Notes: generated by a model not told the origin, from the letters alone. Counted from the stretch's first letter, positions 28,491 through 38,558 are shown. The stretch is DNA of 64,000 nt from Candidatus Hydrogenedentota bacterium (GCA_029552745.1 JAKPDK010000160.1:115344-179343); one strand, 5' to 3'. Numbers and translations are program-made.

Positions 28491-30629
28491 ATGCGACGAG
28501 TCATGTCCGTTCAACTTCTGAGTGTTCTAGTTTGCATTTCTGCCTTATTCGTGTTGGGCAAGGCAACGTCAGCGGAACCGCCAGACCAAATCTTGAAGAA
28601 TCTCTCCTCTCCTGACCCCGACGTTCGTATGACAGCCGTGAAACAAGCGGAATGTCTGGAGCTCGCTGATATTCCTTCCCTTCTACAACTTATCGGCGAT
28701 GCCAATTTCGAAGTCAGCCGAACCGCGAAAATGGCTCTTGACCGTGTAGTCGCCAGTTGTGGTCAGGTCGGAAAAGAAGAACAGAAAAAACAGGTGACTC
28801 AAGCTCTGACAGACATGCTTTCGTCTACCCTTGCTACAGAAGTGAAGCGAGAAATCTTGCGAAGGCTGGGAATCCTTGGAGACGACTCTGCCGTAGCTGC
28901 AATCCGCAAGTTGCTTTTAGACGAACATCTCGGGGAAGACGCAAAAATGGCTCTGGAACGAATCCCTGGCGAATCTTCCGTATGCGCCCTCGTTGAAGTC
29001 CTGCCCCAAGCGTCCCCGCAGATGCAAATATCCATTTTAGGTTCCCTCAAAAAGAGATGTCCTGCCCCACCCCCAAAAGAAATCTTTGAGATAGCTCAAA
29101 ATGCCTCGGGAGACCTTGCTTGGGCAGCTCTGGAGACGTTGGCAGCCGCTGGCACGCCGCCAACCGCGGTAATATCGGCGGATCGCTGTTCGGCTCTATA
29201 CCAAGAAAATAAAACACGCTTTTTGGGGACAATGATTTCTGCGGCACAACAACAGGCATCTTCAGGAAATCGAGAGGAAGCCGAAAAACTCTTTTTGCAG
29301 TCACTTGCGATGGGGCCTAAAACCCATCAATGCAATGCTATCTTGAACGGACTAATGGACATTCAATCTCGACAAGGCGTCATTTGGGCGCTCCGTTGGA
29401 TCGGCGACCCAGAGATGATGCCTTTTGCTACCGAAGTACTGACGCACACCTCTTATCCCAACATCGAGGAATATCTCACAGCAGCCTTTGCACGAGACAA
29501 AGGCTTCCGCCGAGCTACACTCTTGAGGATACTGGCAAAACGAGGTTATAAGGACTTGCCTTCGCTCCTGGCGTCAGCTGAACAGGACAACTCTGCAGAA
29601 GTAAGGCTTGCCGCTTGCGAATGGTCTGGTAAAACACCGACATTACAGGATTTCAGAGAGGCATTTTCATTGGGATCGCCTTTAGGCAGAGACCAGATCG
29701 CCGAGTTTGCACTGAAAACAGCCGAACATGTTCTGGAAAGCCAGCAACAAGACCTCGCATCTGAACTCGCCGTGGTCGTCTTGCAACAGGAAGTCAGTTC
29801 TCTCCGAGCGGCGCGTGCGTTTCAATTGATCGAGGCTGCCGCTGCACCTGCTGCTTTTGACTTGCTGTCACAAATCTTCGGATTTCCGTTTTCGGGAAAA
29901 GAAAGAGGAGCCGACGGAAACTGCCCTCCGCCATTCTCACGTTTGTTCACCAATGACTCATCTTTGGAAGAAAAGGCACAACGGGCTTACGTAGCCGTGT
30001 GCTCGAATTTACCGCAAGACAAAGCGCGGGAAGGTTTGTTAAGTATCGCCCGCGGTTCAAATATTCCAACGGTTGTACAACTCGCGGGTAAGAAACTCGA
30101 AGCCTTGGGCGTAAACATCAACGACCTGGCCGTAGAATTGGGCTATCTCGTTTCTTGGAAGATACTCGGTCCCTTTCCTAACGAATCGAACCGCAATATA
30201 GGACTCGCCATCCTACCGGAAAACACAGAAGAACTCCCCGAGGAAGTAACTCATGAGACGCACAAATACTCCTGGCAAAACGCCGAGGCACAGGGTGTTC
30301 CCGCGGTCCTGAACCTGGAAAACTACCTTGGAGAACAGGAACAGTGTCTCGCTTACGCCACAGCAAAGATATCTTTATCGAATGAAACCCAGGCTGTGAT
30401 TCATGTGGGCAGTGACGACGGTTGCATCGTTTGGGTGAATGGTGCAAAAGTGTTGGATAAACCTGCTCCGCGCAAGCTCGTCGTGAACGAAGACAAAATT
30501 GCCGTGACTCTCAGAAGTGGACTCAACAACATCCTGGCAAAAGTCTCTCAAGGGGTTGGTGATTGGCAACTATGTGTGCAGATTACTGATGAAAATGGCA
30601 AACCACTGGATTTCAAATCTATAAGATGA
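28491..30629 (+). CDS. Secreted HEAT-repeat protein with C-terminal 'GPFPN' module
   Basis: 712 residues. A signal peptide is clear (MRRVMSVQLLSVLVCISALFVLGKATSA). Residues ~30-550 are HEAT-like helical pairs (LKNLSSPDPDVRMTAVKQA, EVKREILRRLGILGDDSAVAAIRKLL). Residues ~560-712 start WKILGPFPNES and contain GSDDGCIVWVNGAKVLD and GLNNILAKVSQGVGDWQ, matching the tail of the beta-helix protein at 12316. This layout resembles secreted HEAT proteins near Gfo/Idh/MocA genes in PVC-like bacteria; it is probably a binding or scaffold protein, not an enzyme. AAGGAGCTG precedes the start. Confidence 0.85.
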   Translation: MRRVMSVQLLSVLVCISALFVLGKATSAEPPDQILKNLSSPDPDVRMTAVKQAECLELADIPSLLQLIGDANFEVSRTAKMALDRVVASCGQVGKEEQKKQVTQALTDMLSSTLATEVKREILRRLGILGDDSAVAAIRKLLLDEHLGEDAKMALERIPGESSVCALVEVLPQASPQMQISILGSLKKRCPAPPPKEIFEIAQNASGDLAWAALETLAAAGTPPTAVISADRCSALYQENKTRFLGTMISAAQQQASSGNREEAEKLFLQSLAMGPKTHQCNAILNGLMDIQSRQGVIWALRWIGDPEMMPFATEVLTHTSYPNIEEYLTAAFARDKGFRRATLLRILAKRGYKDLPSLLASAEQDNSAEVRLAACEWSGKTPTLQDFREAFSLGSPLGRDQIAEFALKTAEHVLESQQQDLASELAVVVLQQEVSSLRAARAFQLIEAAAAPAAFDLLSQIFGFPFSGKERGADGNCPPPFSRLFTNDSSLEEKAQRAYVAVCSNLPQDKAREGLLSIARGSNIPTVVQLAGKKLEALGVNINDLAVELGYLVSWKILGPFPNESNRNIGLAILPENTEELPEEVTHETHKYSWQNAEAQGVPAVLNLENYLGEQEQCLAYATAKISLSNETQAVIHVGSDDGCIVWVNGAKVLDKPAPRKLVVNEDKIAVTLRSGLNNILAKVSQGVGDWQLCVQITDENGKPLDFKSIR

Positions 30630-30643
30630 ACAGGAGACTGTCA

Positions 30644-31693
30644 ATGGGAAATAAGACGATTCGTATCGGCATTGTTGGGCTCGGAGGAATATGTCGAAGT
30701 CGCCACATTCCCGGACTTCGCCGCATCCCTAACGTGGAGATTATCTGCGTCGCCAACCGCACACAAGAATCTTCCGAAAAGGCGGCACGAGAGTTTGACA
30801 TACCTGAAATCTGTAAGGATTGGCAAGAACTTGTCTCAAGACCAGATATCGACGCCGTGTTCATAGGTACCTGGCCCTATATGCACAAGGAAATTTCCGT
30901 GGCAGCCCTCCATGCGGGCAAACATGTTTTTTGCCAAGCCCGTATGGCGATGAACTTTGCAGAGGCTGTAGAAATGTACAAAACTGCGCGCCAGACCGGT
31001 TTGGTGGCGATGCTGTGTCCCGTGCCCATTGGATTGCTGTATGACGCGACCATAAAACGCTTGTACCGTGAAAATCGCCTGGGCGAAATCCGACTTATCC
31101 GCGTTCAGAGCTTAAGCGATGCCTACGCCGATCCTAATGTTCCGATGAACTGGCGTAAGGATCACCGTCTATCGGGGCTCAATATGCTCACCCTGGGAAT
31201 GTATATTGAAGTTATCCATCGTTGGTTCGGCTGGACACGAGCGGTTGAAGGAGATACACAAATCTTCATCGGGGAACGTCGGGATCCATCCGGTGATCTC
31301 GTTAAAGTCCAAATTCCTGACCAAATCATATTTCACGCCCTTATGGAATCTGGATTCCCCGTACAATATCTGTTCAGCGCTGTGGTCCACCATGGCGTAG
31401 ACCGCATTGAAATTTATGGTTCAGAAGCCACGGTTTTTTACGATGTTGCCAACGAGAAACTCCGAATGGCTTCGCGTCATGATAAAGAGTTTTCCGACGT
31501 TCCAGTACGGTCAGAAGACGCTTATGACCTACAGAACTGGCGCGTGGAACAAGACTTCATTGACGCCATTCGCACGGGTACAGAGTACCATCCGAACTTT
31601 GAAGATGGTTTGCGGTACATGCAAGTGATTCAGGCGGTTTACGATTCGGCAAAGGAAAAACGCCAAATCGAGTTGCATGACCCTACAACGTAG
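30644..31693 (+). CDS. Gfo/Idh/MocA-family protein lacking the EKP motif
   Basis: 349 residues from the ATG at 30644, with AGGAG seven bases upstream; the ATG at 30626 would overlap the HEAT gene's stop. No signal peptide, so cytoplasmic. The Rossmann loop GIVGLGGICRSRHIPG is slightly altered (final Gly is Cys). Where the family has EKP, this protein reads CQARMAMN, so the active-site Lys is absent or shifted. The C-terminal domain is otherwise complete (EIYGSEATVFYD, WRVEQDFIDAIRTGTEYHPNFEDGLRYMQVIQAVYDSA). It may use another residue, or be a non-catalytic or differently reacting member. Third gene of the unit. Confidence 0.87.
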   Translation: MGNKTIRIGIVGLGGICRSRHIPGLRRIPNVEIICVANRTQESSEKAAREFDIPEICKDWQELVSRPDIDAVFIGTWPYMHKEISVAALHAGKHVFCQARMAMNFAEAVEMYKTARQTGLVAMLCPVPIGLLYDATIKRLYRENRLGEIRLIRVQSLSDAYADPNVPMNWRKDHRLSGLNMLTLGMYIEVIHRWFGWTRAVEGDTQIFIGERRDPSGDLVKVQIPDQIIFHALMESGFPVQYLFSAVVHHGVDRIEIYGSEATVFYDVANEKLRMASRHDKEFSDVPVRSEDAYDLQNWRVEQDFIDAIRTGTEYHPNFEDGLRYMQVIQAVYDSAKEKRQIELHDPTT

Positions 31694-31717
31694 ATTCGTT
31701 CGGGTGTACCCCAAACG

Positions 31718-33526
31718 TCAACGGACTACGTGTCGCCGAAACCGTTCAAAATTGAGCCAAAACTTTCGTAACCTATCGTATACTTCCTCGCCGAGAGAAG
31801 CCCCCGCGTAATTGGAAAGCACAAAAAGATGTGTTAGTTCCACGGCTTCCTCGGTCAAAAACGAGAGCTCCCTAGGAAATTGCTCTATGAATTCATAGGG
31901 CGTCTGGTCGGGGCGCCGCGGCACACCCATGTCTTGGCCTAAAGCACATAACGCGGCATAGGCATAGGCAATATGATCCGCTAGCGACATCGCACGCGCA
32001 CGTTCCGGATCGGCTAACGAACTGCTAAACTTCGCTGACTCCGATAAAGCGCGACTAATTCGGATTATCTTGCGACGTCTCTTCAACTTTGGAATGCCTG
32101 CCAATTTCATCAACAGCCTATCAAGTGCATTAAAGAAACGGATCACAAACTGGGGATAGCGGTCGCGCTGACGTCCAATGGCAACAGCAAACGCACCTAG
32201 CGCACGCAAAAGACCATAAAAAATGAAAAGCCCAAGAAAACCGATAACTACCCATCCAATTATTTCGACGACCTTGGATTGCTCGATAAGTCTTGCCGGT
32301 GTAGTGACCACATGAGTTAGCCGAAATTGGGAACCCCTAACCCAGGGGTCATACGTATGTTCTGCCACATACGCAATCGGAGGAAGGTTGGGTTTGGGCA
32401 AAACGGAAGCACCAAAAAGCACAACTATTACTAATAAAAAACCCAATACTACCCAAAATAAGGCAAGCCCTTGAGGTATCTGTACGCGTCGTTCGCGAAA
32501 ATAGGCTCTCACCTGAAACAGACTGGTCAGCATCAGCAAAAGTAGGCTGGACGCCGTATAACACAAAACATAAACTCTTGAAACCGCCAACATCGCCGCC
32601 CCGCCATGCTGCAGGACACGTTCACCCAGGGCAAACACCGCCAAAGCAGGTATTGAAAAGAGAAAGACCGAAATACCGGGGTGTCTCCCCTTCAACCTCT
32701 GTTCAGGCGGCGATTCGACATTAACGGGATGCCGCGAAGCTGTCTTATGCCACTCGGAAGGGTCTACGGGTTCATAAGAGTCGACAGGGCTGAATAGGTC
32801 AACCGGCTTACCACTTTCAACGGAAGGCCCTTGACGTTTTATTCGCGCAAGAATGTTTTGCGCAGTCCCCCTTAAAAGACCTGTTTCGCCTGCCACGGTG
32901 TAAGTGTCAACACAACACTCATGCGTGAGTCTGTTCGTGACCCACCACAAAAACCCCACCAGACAAGCATTAAACAGAGGTTCCCCAGGACCCGCCAAGA
33001 AAGAGCCAGCTAACGACCCGACACCGTAGGCTTGCAGTGCGAAGGTGTAGAGTGCCGCCGCAATCGCGAGACCAAAAACGTACAGCAGTGATTCATTCGT
33101 GCCATCGCGTGCCACAAGCCGATTCAACGCAACAACACCCAAAACAAAGAAAAACGCGGCAAAACTTATGTTCTGGTCCATCACCTCCGTGTAAATGTAC
33201 CGAATATCCAACAGATAGAAAACAACAGAAATCACGAGAACAAAAATCAGAAACGGCGTTAGAAATGCAATAAGAGCATCCACAAACGTGCTCCTCTGAA
33301 AACGGCGTGGTTCTTCCCATATCTCTTTGCTAAGTGTTGCAAAATCGGTCACGATAGGTTCTTTTCTGCGGGATTCCTGTCGGGAAGTGGGAGTTTCGAA
33401 AGTAGCAGATATGTCGGAATGGTCCTCAGCATTCGGCAGATGACTCGCCTCTTCCAGGGACTCGAAAACCGGCAAGTCCTCGTCCGAAAAACCGTCACCG
33501 TCCGATATATTGGGGGGATATTTCAT
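31718..33526 (-). CDS. Polytopic membrane protein with C-terminal DUF4129-like domain
   Basis: 602 residues. An acidic, low-complexity N-terminal ~80 residues precedes ~8 predicted membrane helices (VDALIAFLTPFLIFVLVISVVFYLL, FAAFFFVLGVVALN, LFWVVLGFLLVIVVLFGASVL and others), with a soluble loop in the middle. The end, AYAALCALGQDMGVPRRPDQTPYEFIEQF..., matches DUF4129, usually found after a transglutaminase or next to DUF58. Its start overlaps the DUF58 gene by 32 bases. Function unknown; envelope assembly roles have been proposed for such clusters. Confidence 0.8.
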   Translation of the reverse strand: MKYPPNISDGDGFSDEDLPVFESLEEASHLPNAEDHSDISATFETPTSRQESRRKEPIVTDFATLSKEIWEEPRRFQRSTFVDALIAFLTPFLIFVLVISVVFYLLDIRYIYTEVMDQNISFAAFFFVLGVVALNRLVARDGTNESLLYVFGLAIAAALYTFALQAYGVGSLAGSFLAGPGEPLFNACLVGFLWWVTNRLTHECCVDTYTVAGETGLLRGTAQNILARIKRQGPSVESGKPVDLFSPVDSYEPVDPSEWHKTASRHPVNVESPPEQRLKGRHPGISVFLFSIPALAVFALGERVLQHGGAAMLAVSRVYVLCYTASSLLLLMLTSLFQVRAYFRERRVQIPQGLALFWVVLGFLLVIVVLFGASVLPKPNLPPIAYVAEHTYDPWVRGSQFRLTHVVTTPARLIEQSKVVEIIGWVVIGFLGLFIFYGLLRALGAFAVAIGRQRDRYPQFVIRFFNALDRLLMKLAGIPKLKRRRKIIRISRALSESAKFSSSLADPERARAMSLADHIAYAYAALCALGQDMGVPRRPDQTPYEFIEQFPRELSFLTEEAVELTHLFVLSNYAGASLGEEVYDRLRKFWLNFERFRRHVVR

Positions 33527-34790
33527 GCAAGTCCCGTTCGTGTTCGATATGAATCAAATTGATGTGGTGCGAAGCCAATGCTGCTGCGGAATTCATATGA
33601 TCCTTGCTATTCTTGATCAGGAAGACAGTGACAGCAAACCCGGACTCCTTCATTGTGGCTAATGCTAGCACGAGCTCCGGCGTCACCTTTGGAACAATAG
33701 GAATCAACGCAGCATCGCGTGGAAGTCTCTCATAGGAAGCCATTATGAGACTCGCCGCATCTAAGGAGTCAGTAGGCAATACGCGCGCAAGGTTTTCCAG
33801 GATCGTCCGCGCCTGTACCGGTGACCGGCGCGTAGGAACCTCCAAAGGACTAATACGAACACTCGCTACCTCATTCAAAAGTTCATCTTCCGCATCTTGT
33901 CGAGAAAACGTCTCTTGCGTTTCAAGTTCGTATCGCGCCACTTCGGCGGCATCACGTGCGTTCGTGAGAAGCCCCACCTGTTCCCCAGACAATTGTAAAA
34001 GATATGCCAGAGAGGCTGCCGTCGTAATCGCTAGTTCCATCCTTTCCTCTCCAGCTTCGTCAAGATAAAATACATGAAACAAATCTAAAAGAAGTGTTGC
34101 TCCAAGCACATTAGACGGTTCGTTCGTCTTAACGTACAATTGTTGGGCTCGGGCAGACGCCTTCCAATGAATTCTGTTAAGAGGATCTCCAGGGACATAC
34201 TCCCGTAAACCGGAAATACGCGTGGGATCCTCGTACGCCCGATGCGAGATTCTTACAGGCCCCTGTGGACGCCGAGCACTAATGGTAAACGTCTCAATGT
34301 AAGCGACCGTGGGAAGTACCGAAACATAATCTTGCCGTTTGCCCGTCCGAAACCTCTTCTGTAACCCAAACAAGTCGCCCGATTCCATTAATAAAGGACC
34401 GATCTTATGATATCCCCGTTTCGGACATCGGATTCTGTAATTCAACGTTAAAGATCGCCCAGGCATAAGCACAGCCAAACGACACCTTTCGCCCACTGTG
34501 GGAAAACCTGGCGGAGTAGTATCCTCTACATAAATCCAAGGAATAGGCCAACCCCGCCGGTTGTGGACTTCTACGATCACCTCCGCCTCTTCACCTTGCC
34601 ATAGGGTTGTCGGCTGAACCGTTCTTTCACAATCCAAACCCGCCAGCCATAAGCGGGAGGAAACGTTTGCAATGACCACGAGAAGCACAAAGGCATACAC
34701 CACAAAAGCCATACTGGGACTCTGCACCCCAAAAGCGACCCCGAGCGCCACGGCGCCGATGAAGAACCAGAAAATGTTGACTCGTTTCAT
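33495..34790 (-). CDS. DUF58 domain membrane protein
   Basis: 431 residues from the ATG at 34790; a GTG at 34829 is an alternative and neither has a strong Shine-Dalgarno. Two N-terminal helices (IFWFFIGAVALGVAFGV, MAFVVYAFVLLVVIANV) precede a soluble beta region and the DUF58 core: ISGLREYVPGDPLNRIHWKASARAQQLYVK, then a vWA-like Rossmann domain (TLLLDLF, GLLTN). DUF58 normally sits with a MoxR AAA+ ATPase, DUF4129 and a transglutaminase. Here only DUF4129 is adjacent, so the module is reduced or the ATPase lies elsewhere. Confidence 0.9.
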   Translation of the reverse strand: MKRVNIFWFFIGAVALGVAFGVQSPSMAFVVYAFVLLVVIANVSSRLWLAGLDCERTVQPTTLWQGEEAEVIVEVHNRRGWPIPWIYVEDTTPPGFPTVGERCRLAVLMPGRSLTLNYRIRCPKRGYHKIGPLLMESGDLFGLQKRFRTGKRQDYVSVLPTVAYIETFTISARRPQGPVRISHRAYEDPTRISGLREYVPGDPLNRIHWKASARAQQLYVKTNEPSNVLGATLLLDLFHVFYLDEAGEERMELAITTAASLAYLLQLSGEQVGLLTNARDAAEVARYELETQETFSRQDAEDELLNEVASVRISPLEVPTRRSPVQARTILENLARVLPTDSLDAASLIMASYERLPRDAALIPIVPKVTPELVLALATMKESGFAVTVFLIKNSKDHMNSAAALASHHINLIHIEHERDLHEISPQYIGR

Positions 34791-34992
34791 GTGTGCCACG
34801 CGACCAAGCAATCGGTTCCTTACCGCCACATAAATCAGGTAAAATATTCTATCATGCTGCTGCGGAACAACCTATTTAGAAAGTGACGATGATGCATCCA
34901 AAGCCCGGCAGCATGAAACAAGGTAGCAAAATACACTCGGAAATTCTTGTGCCGTCTTCCGCCGATCCATTCGTTTCGAAAGGAACATTGCT

Positions 34993-35754
34993 GTGAAGCA
35001 CCAAGATTTGTGGCAAGAGATCCTCAGCGACGTTCGCTCGATTTTAACAGACCTAGCGAAATCCAACGCTAAGACAGTCTCGTTGTCGCCGGAGACGGTG
35101 GCGTTGTTGTCACACACTACCGACCCGACAGTGAACGCGCTGAAAGAACTTGAACAGGTTGTCAGCGGCTGCACCAAGTGCCCGCTCTACGCCACTCGTA
35201 CGCAGACTGTGTTTGGAACCGGTAATCCCCATGCGCGCCTCATGTTCGTCGGCGAAGCCCCCGGTGCCGACGAAGATCGTCAGGGCGAGCCCTTCGTGGG
35301 AGCCGCAGGACAGTTGCTCACCCAGATCATCCAAAAAGGGATGAAACTCAAGCGAAGCGACGTGTATATCTGCAACGTACTCAAATGCCGTCCACCCAAC
35401 AATAGAGACCCCCGCACGGATGAAATCGAACAGTGCCGGGATTACTTGTTCCAACAAATAGAATGGATTCGTCCTGAAGTCATCTGTGCGTTAGGCGCAC
35501 ACGCCGCCCGTACCTTGCTCCGAGTCCAGGACTCCACAAGCCGACTGCGTGGCAAATGGCACTTCTATGGCACTATCCCGGTACGCGTCACCTACCACCC
35601 TTCCTACCTTTTGCGTTGTAAAGACGACAAAGTTAAAGAAAGGGAGGAAAAACGGAAAGTCTGGGAAGATATTCAAGCCATCATGCGATTTCTAAATGGT
35701 GAAGAAATCCCATCGCGAGACCCAATCAACGACGGGACTTATTTATGGCAGTAA
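34993..35754 (+). CDS. Uracil-DNA glycosylase, family 4 (UdgA-type)
   Basis: 253 residues. It removes uracil from DNA using a [4Fe-4S]-stabilised fold. Ligand cysteines are visible in SGCTKCPLY and in [21 protein letters not shown]. Motif A is [18 protein letters not shown] and the HPSYLLR motif (THHPS/YHPS) complete the active site. Residues 1-50 are an extra helical N-terminus common in this subgroup. The start is GTG with AAAGGA eight bases upstream. Its stop overlaps the histidine kinase start by ten bases, so the three genes 34993-38540 are likely one transcript. Confidence 0.95.
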   Translation: MKHQDLWQEILSDVRSILTDLAKSNAKTVSLSPETVALLSHTTDPTVNALKELEQVVSGCTKCPLYATRTQTVFGTGNPHARLMFVGEAPGADEDRQGEPFVGAAGQLLTQIIQKGMKLKRSDVYICNVLKCRPPNNRDPRTDEIEQCRDYLFQQIEWIRPEVICALGAHAARTLLRVQDSTSRLRGKWHFYGTIPVRVTYHPSYLLRCKDDKVKEREEKRKVWEDIQAIMRFLNGEEIPSRDPINDGTYLWQ

Positions 35755-37142
35755 ACCTATCAAAGAGTCCCAAACTGGCAGTGCCATGGCACCGTTCCCT
35801 GATCACACGAACTATACTAATCTGCGCCATCTTGATTTTTTGCCTTCTCGGTTCGATCTACATCATCTCAAACCACTATTACAAACAGGTCGTGCACGAA
35901 ATGAGGGCACAAGCCGAATCCATCGCCGAAAACATTGAGACTCTTTTGACGGCTCGACCCGAAGAAGATTTGGACACCTTGGAAAAGGAATTCCAAACCA
36001 ATAATCAAAATATAGAACTTCACGAACTAACCCCTGGGGTCGAACAGGAAATCCCCATGCATGTCGCAGTGATGATGACTCCCGAGGGACACCTTACCAA
36101 GGTCGCAAAAATGCTCATCCGTCACGAAGGGCGCTTACTCGAACTCACCGTGAGCGTCTCGTTGTCCCCCCAAACCGAAATACTCCGAGCCTTCAGCAAT
36201 CGATACATACTCGCCATCACGTCCGTCTTCGTAATCGCCCTGGGCATGATGATTTATTTCATTCGTAAAACTTTGCAGCCCCTCTATGATCTTACCGAAA
36301 CCTGTGCTCAAATAACCGCGGGAAATCTAAAACAAGTGGAAATAAAAAAGAGTTATGGAGAAGTGTTAGAATTGGAACGCACATTCAACCAAATGGTCCA
36401 AGCCCTCAAAGAAAAAGAAGAAATTGAGTCTCGACTTCGTCAAGCGCAACGCTTCTCCTCACTAGGCAGTCTTGCCGCAGGCATCGCCCACGACCTGCGC
36501 AATCCGCTCAATGCTATCAAGTTACTCTCCAGCCACGCGCTTGACACATTAGCAACGGATCAAAACCCAGAAAAAACCAGCCGCCAACTGAAAACAATCC
36601 GAGAAGAAGTCAATCGTCTTGAAGAGATCGTCGCCGGTTTTTTGTCTCTGGCAAAAGAACAGGAACTCAAGATGGAGCCGTACCGGGTAGATGATCTCCT
36701 GAAGGAATGTCTTCGTTTGGTGCGAAAAGAGGCAGAAGCGCGCGGTGTTCAGCTAGTCGCTGAGTTACGGGCAGGAGATACGCATCTATCTCTCGACCCA
36801 AAACAGTGGACGCGCGCCATCTTAAACGTCCTGATCAATGCATTGGAGGCAAGTCCCCCCGGAGGACGGGTCCGCGTGTTTTCACGTGTCAGAGAAAACC
36901 AGTACGAGGTAGAAATACGAGATGACGGTTCTGGAATGTCGCCCGAGACATTGGAACACGCGTTTGACCCGTATTTCACAACAAAACCTACCGGCACCGG
37001 GTTGGGTTTGTCTGTAACACGGGGTATTGTGGAGGAACACGGCGGGACCATCGACCTGTATAGCAGCGAGGGCAAAGGCTGTCAAGTGGTCATCACAGTA
37101 CCCCTACGGCAAGAAAACCACATCACCACAAATAACGTCTGA
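35745..37142 (+). CDS. Sensor histidine kinase (NtrB/ZraS-like)
   Basis: 465 residues. Two membrane helices (~22-42 and ~150-170, LAITSVFVIALGMMIYFI) bracket a ~105-residue sensor region outside the cytoplasm. A HAMP linker (~175-225) leads to the HisKA H-box GIAHDLRNP with His249 and a HATPase_c domain with N (LNVLINALEAS), G1 (DDGSGM), F (YFTTKPTGTGLGL) boxes. All phosphotransfer residues are present. The partner response regulator begins 15 bases downstream. Confidence 0.94.
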   Translation: MAVNLSKSPKLAVPWHRSLITRTILICAILIFCLLGSIYIISNHYYKQVVHEMRAQAESIAENIETLLTARPEEDLDTLEKEFQTNNQNIELHELTPGVEQEIPMHVAVMMTPEGHLTKVAKMLIRHEGRLLELTVSVSLSPQTEILRAFSNRYILAITSVFVIALGMMIYFIRKTLQPLYDLTETCAQITAGNLKQVEIKKSYGEVLELERTFNQMVQALKEKEEIESRLRQAQRFSSLGSLAAGIAHDLRNPLNAIKLLSSHALDTLATDQNPEKTSRQLKTIREEVNRLEEIVAGFLSLAKEQELKMEPYRVDDLLKECLRLVRKEAEARGVQLVAELRAGDTHLSLDPKQWTRAILNVLINALEASPPGGRVRVFSRVRENQYEVEIRDDGSGMSPETLEHAFDPYFTTKPTGTGLGLSVTRGIVEEHGGTIDLYSSEGKGCQVVITVPLRQENHITTNNV

Positions 37143-37157
37143 CGCGAAAGGCAAACT

Positions 37158-38540
37158 ATGTCCTATAAACCAAAGATTTTGATAGTAGAGGACGACACGA
37201 CACAGCGAGAAATCTTGGTGGATATTTTACAAACGAATGGCTACGAGGTGACCAGTTGCGCCTCTGGCAAACAAGCCCTCGTACTACTCAAAGAACAACA
37301 CGTCGATATTCTATTGACCGACCTGCGCATGCCAGAAATGGACGGGTTACAGCTCCTTCTTGCCGCCAAACGAGCCTCCCCTGAAACCGAAGTCATTGTG
37401 ATGACGGCATATGCCACAGTAAGCACGGCGGTAAAAGCGATGAAAGACGGCGCGTGTGACTACCTAGCCAAACCTTTTGACAAGGATGAACTGTTGGTTG
37501 TCGTAGAACGGGCATGGGAAGCTGTCTCGCTTCGGCGGGAGAATGCGCGTCTTCGACAGTTGGTTACTGAAAGTGTATCACCTGAAAATATCGTGGGGAG
37601 TTGTCCGGCAATGCAACGTGTTTTCGAGGTAATTCGCCGAGCGATCCCCCTAAAAACCACCGTCCTCATTCAAGGCGAGTCGGGCACCGGTAAAGACCTG
37701 GTGGCTCGTCATATCCACTTCAGTGGCCCCCGTAAAGATAAACCTTTCATTGTGGTCAACTGTGCGGCTATCCCCGAATCTCTCATAGAAAGTGAATTAT
37801 TTGGACACGAAAAGGGGGCTTTCACCGGTGCGGATTCTGCTCGGATGGGAAAATTCGAAGCCGCACATACGGGCACGATCTTTTTGGACGAAATCGGTGA
37901 TATGCGTGCAGAGAGTCAAGCAAAACTCCTGCGCGTTTTGCAAGATGGTTCGGTGGAACGCATCGGCTCCACCCAAAGTCGTACAGTGGACGTCCGAGTC
38001 ATCGCTGCGACAAATCGCGATCTGAATAAGTTAGTGGAAAATGGCGCTTTCCGGCAAGATTTGTATTATAGGTTAGATGTGTTACCCATCTTTCTCCCGC
38101 CCCTGCGTGAACGTCTTGAAGACTTGCCTCTTCTTATATTTCATTTGAAAAAGAAAATCGCCCAAAAGTTGGGAAGGCCCGTGCCAGATCTCGCTCCTGA
38201 AGTGTTGGACGCAATGAAAAGATACAACTGGCCTGGAAATGTCCGCGAATTAGAAAACGTACTGGAGCAGACCATGATACTCTGTGATAAGGACACGATA
38301 ACGTTGGCGGATATGCCCGACCGATTCCGTCAACCCAATCCTCAAACAAGCGGTTTTGTCCTTCCTCCGCAAGGTTTAGTCATGGAAGATTTAGAACGGG
38401 ATTTAATTCAACAGGCATTAGAACGCGCCCAGGGGAAAATTGCCGTCGCGGCGAAACTCCTAGGGATTTCCTATAAAACGCTCCAATATCGAATCAAAAA
38501 ACATGGGATACCTACTCACGAGGGACCAGAACAAGTTTGA
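37158..38540 (+). CDS. NtrC-family sigma-54 response regulator
   Basis: 460 residues. The receiver is intact: acidic pair E11-D12-D13, phospho-acceptor Asp55 in LLTDLRMPEMDG, TAY and KP (AKPF) signalling residues. The AAA+ module has [25 protein letters not shown] and [11 protein letters not shown]; the C-terminal Fis-type HTH (KIAVAAKLLGISYKTLQYRIKK) binds enhancers. It is the output partner of the kinase at 35745. It is convergent to another sigma-54 activator with an 18-base gap. Confidence 0.95.
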   Translation: MSYKPKILIVEDDTTQREILVDILQTNGYEVTSCASGKQALVLLKEQHVDILLTDLRMPEMDGLQLLLAAKRASPETEVIVMTAYATVSTAVKAMKDGACDYLAKPFDKDELLVVVERAWEAVSLRRENARLRQLVTESVSPENIVGSCPAMQRVFEVIRRAIPLKTTVLIQGESGTGKDLVARHIHFSGPRKDKPFIVVNCAAIPESLIESELFGHEKGAFTGADSARMGKFEAAHTGTIFLDEIGDMRAESQAKLLRVLQDGSVERIGSTQSRTVDVRVIAATNRDLNKLVENGAFRQDLYYRLDVLPIFLPPLRERLEDLPLLIFHLKKKIAQKLGRPVPDLAPEVLDAMKRYNWPGNVRELENVLEQTMILCDKDTITLADMPDRFRQPNPQTSGFVLPPQGLVMEDLERDLIQQALERAQGKIAVAAKLLGISYKTLQYRIKKHGIPTHEGPEQV

Positions 38541-38558
38541 TACCCCCTCTACAAAATC

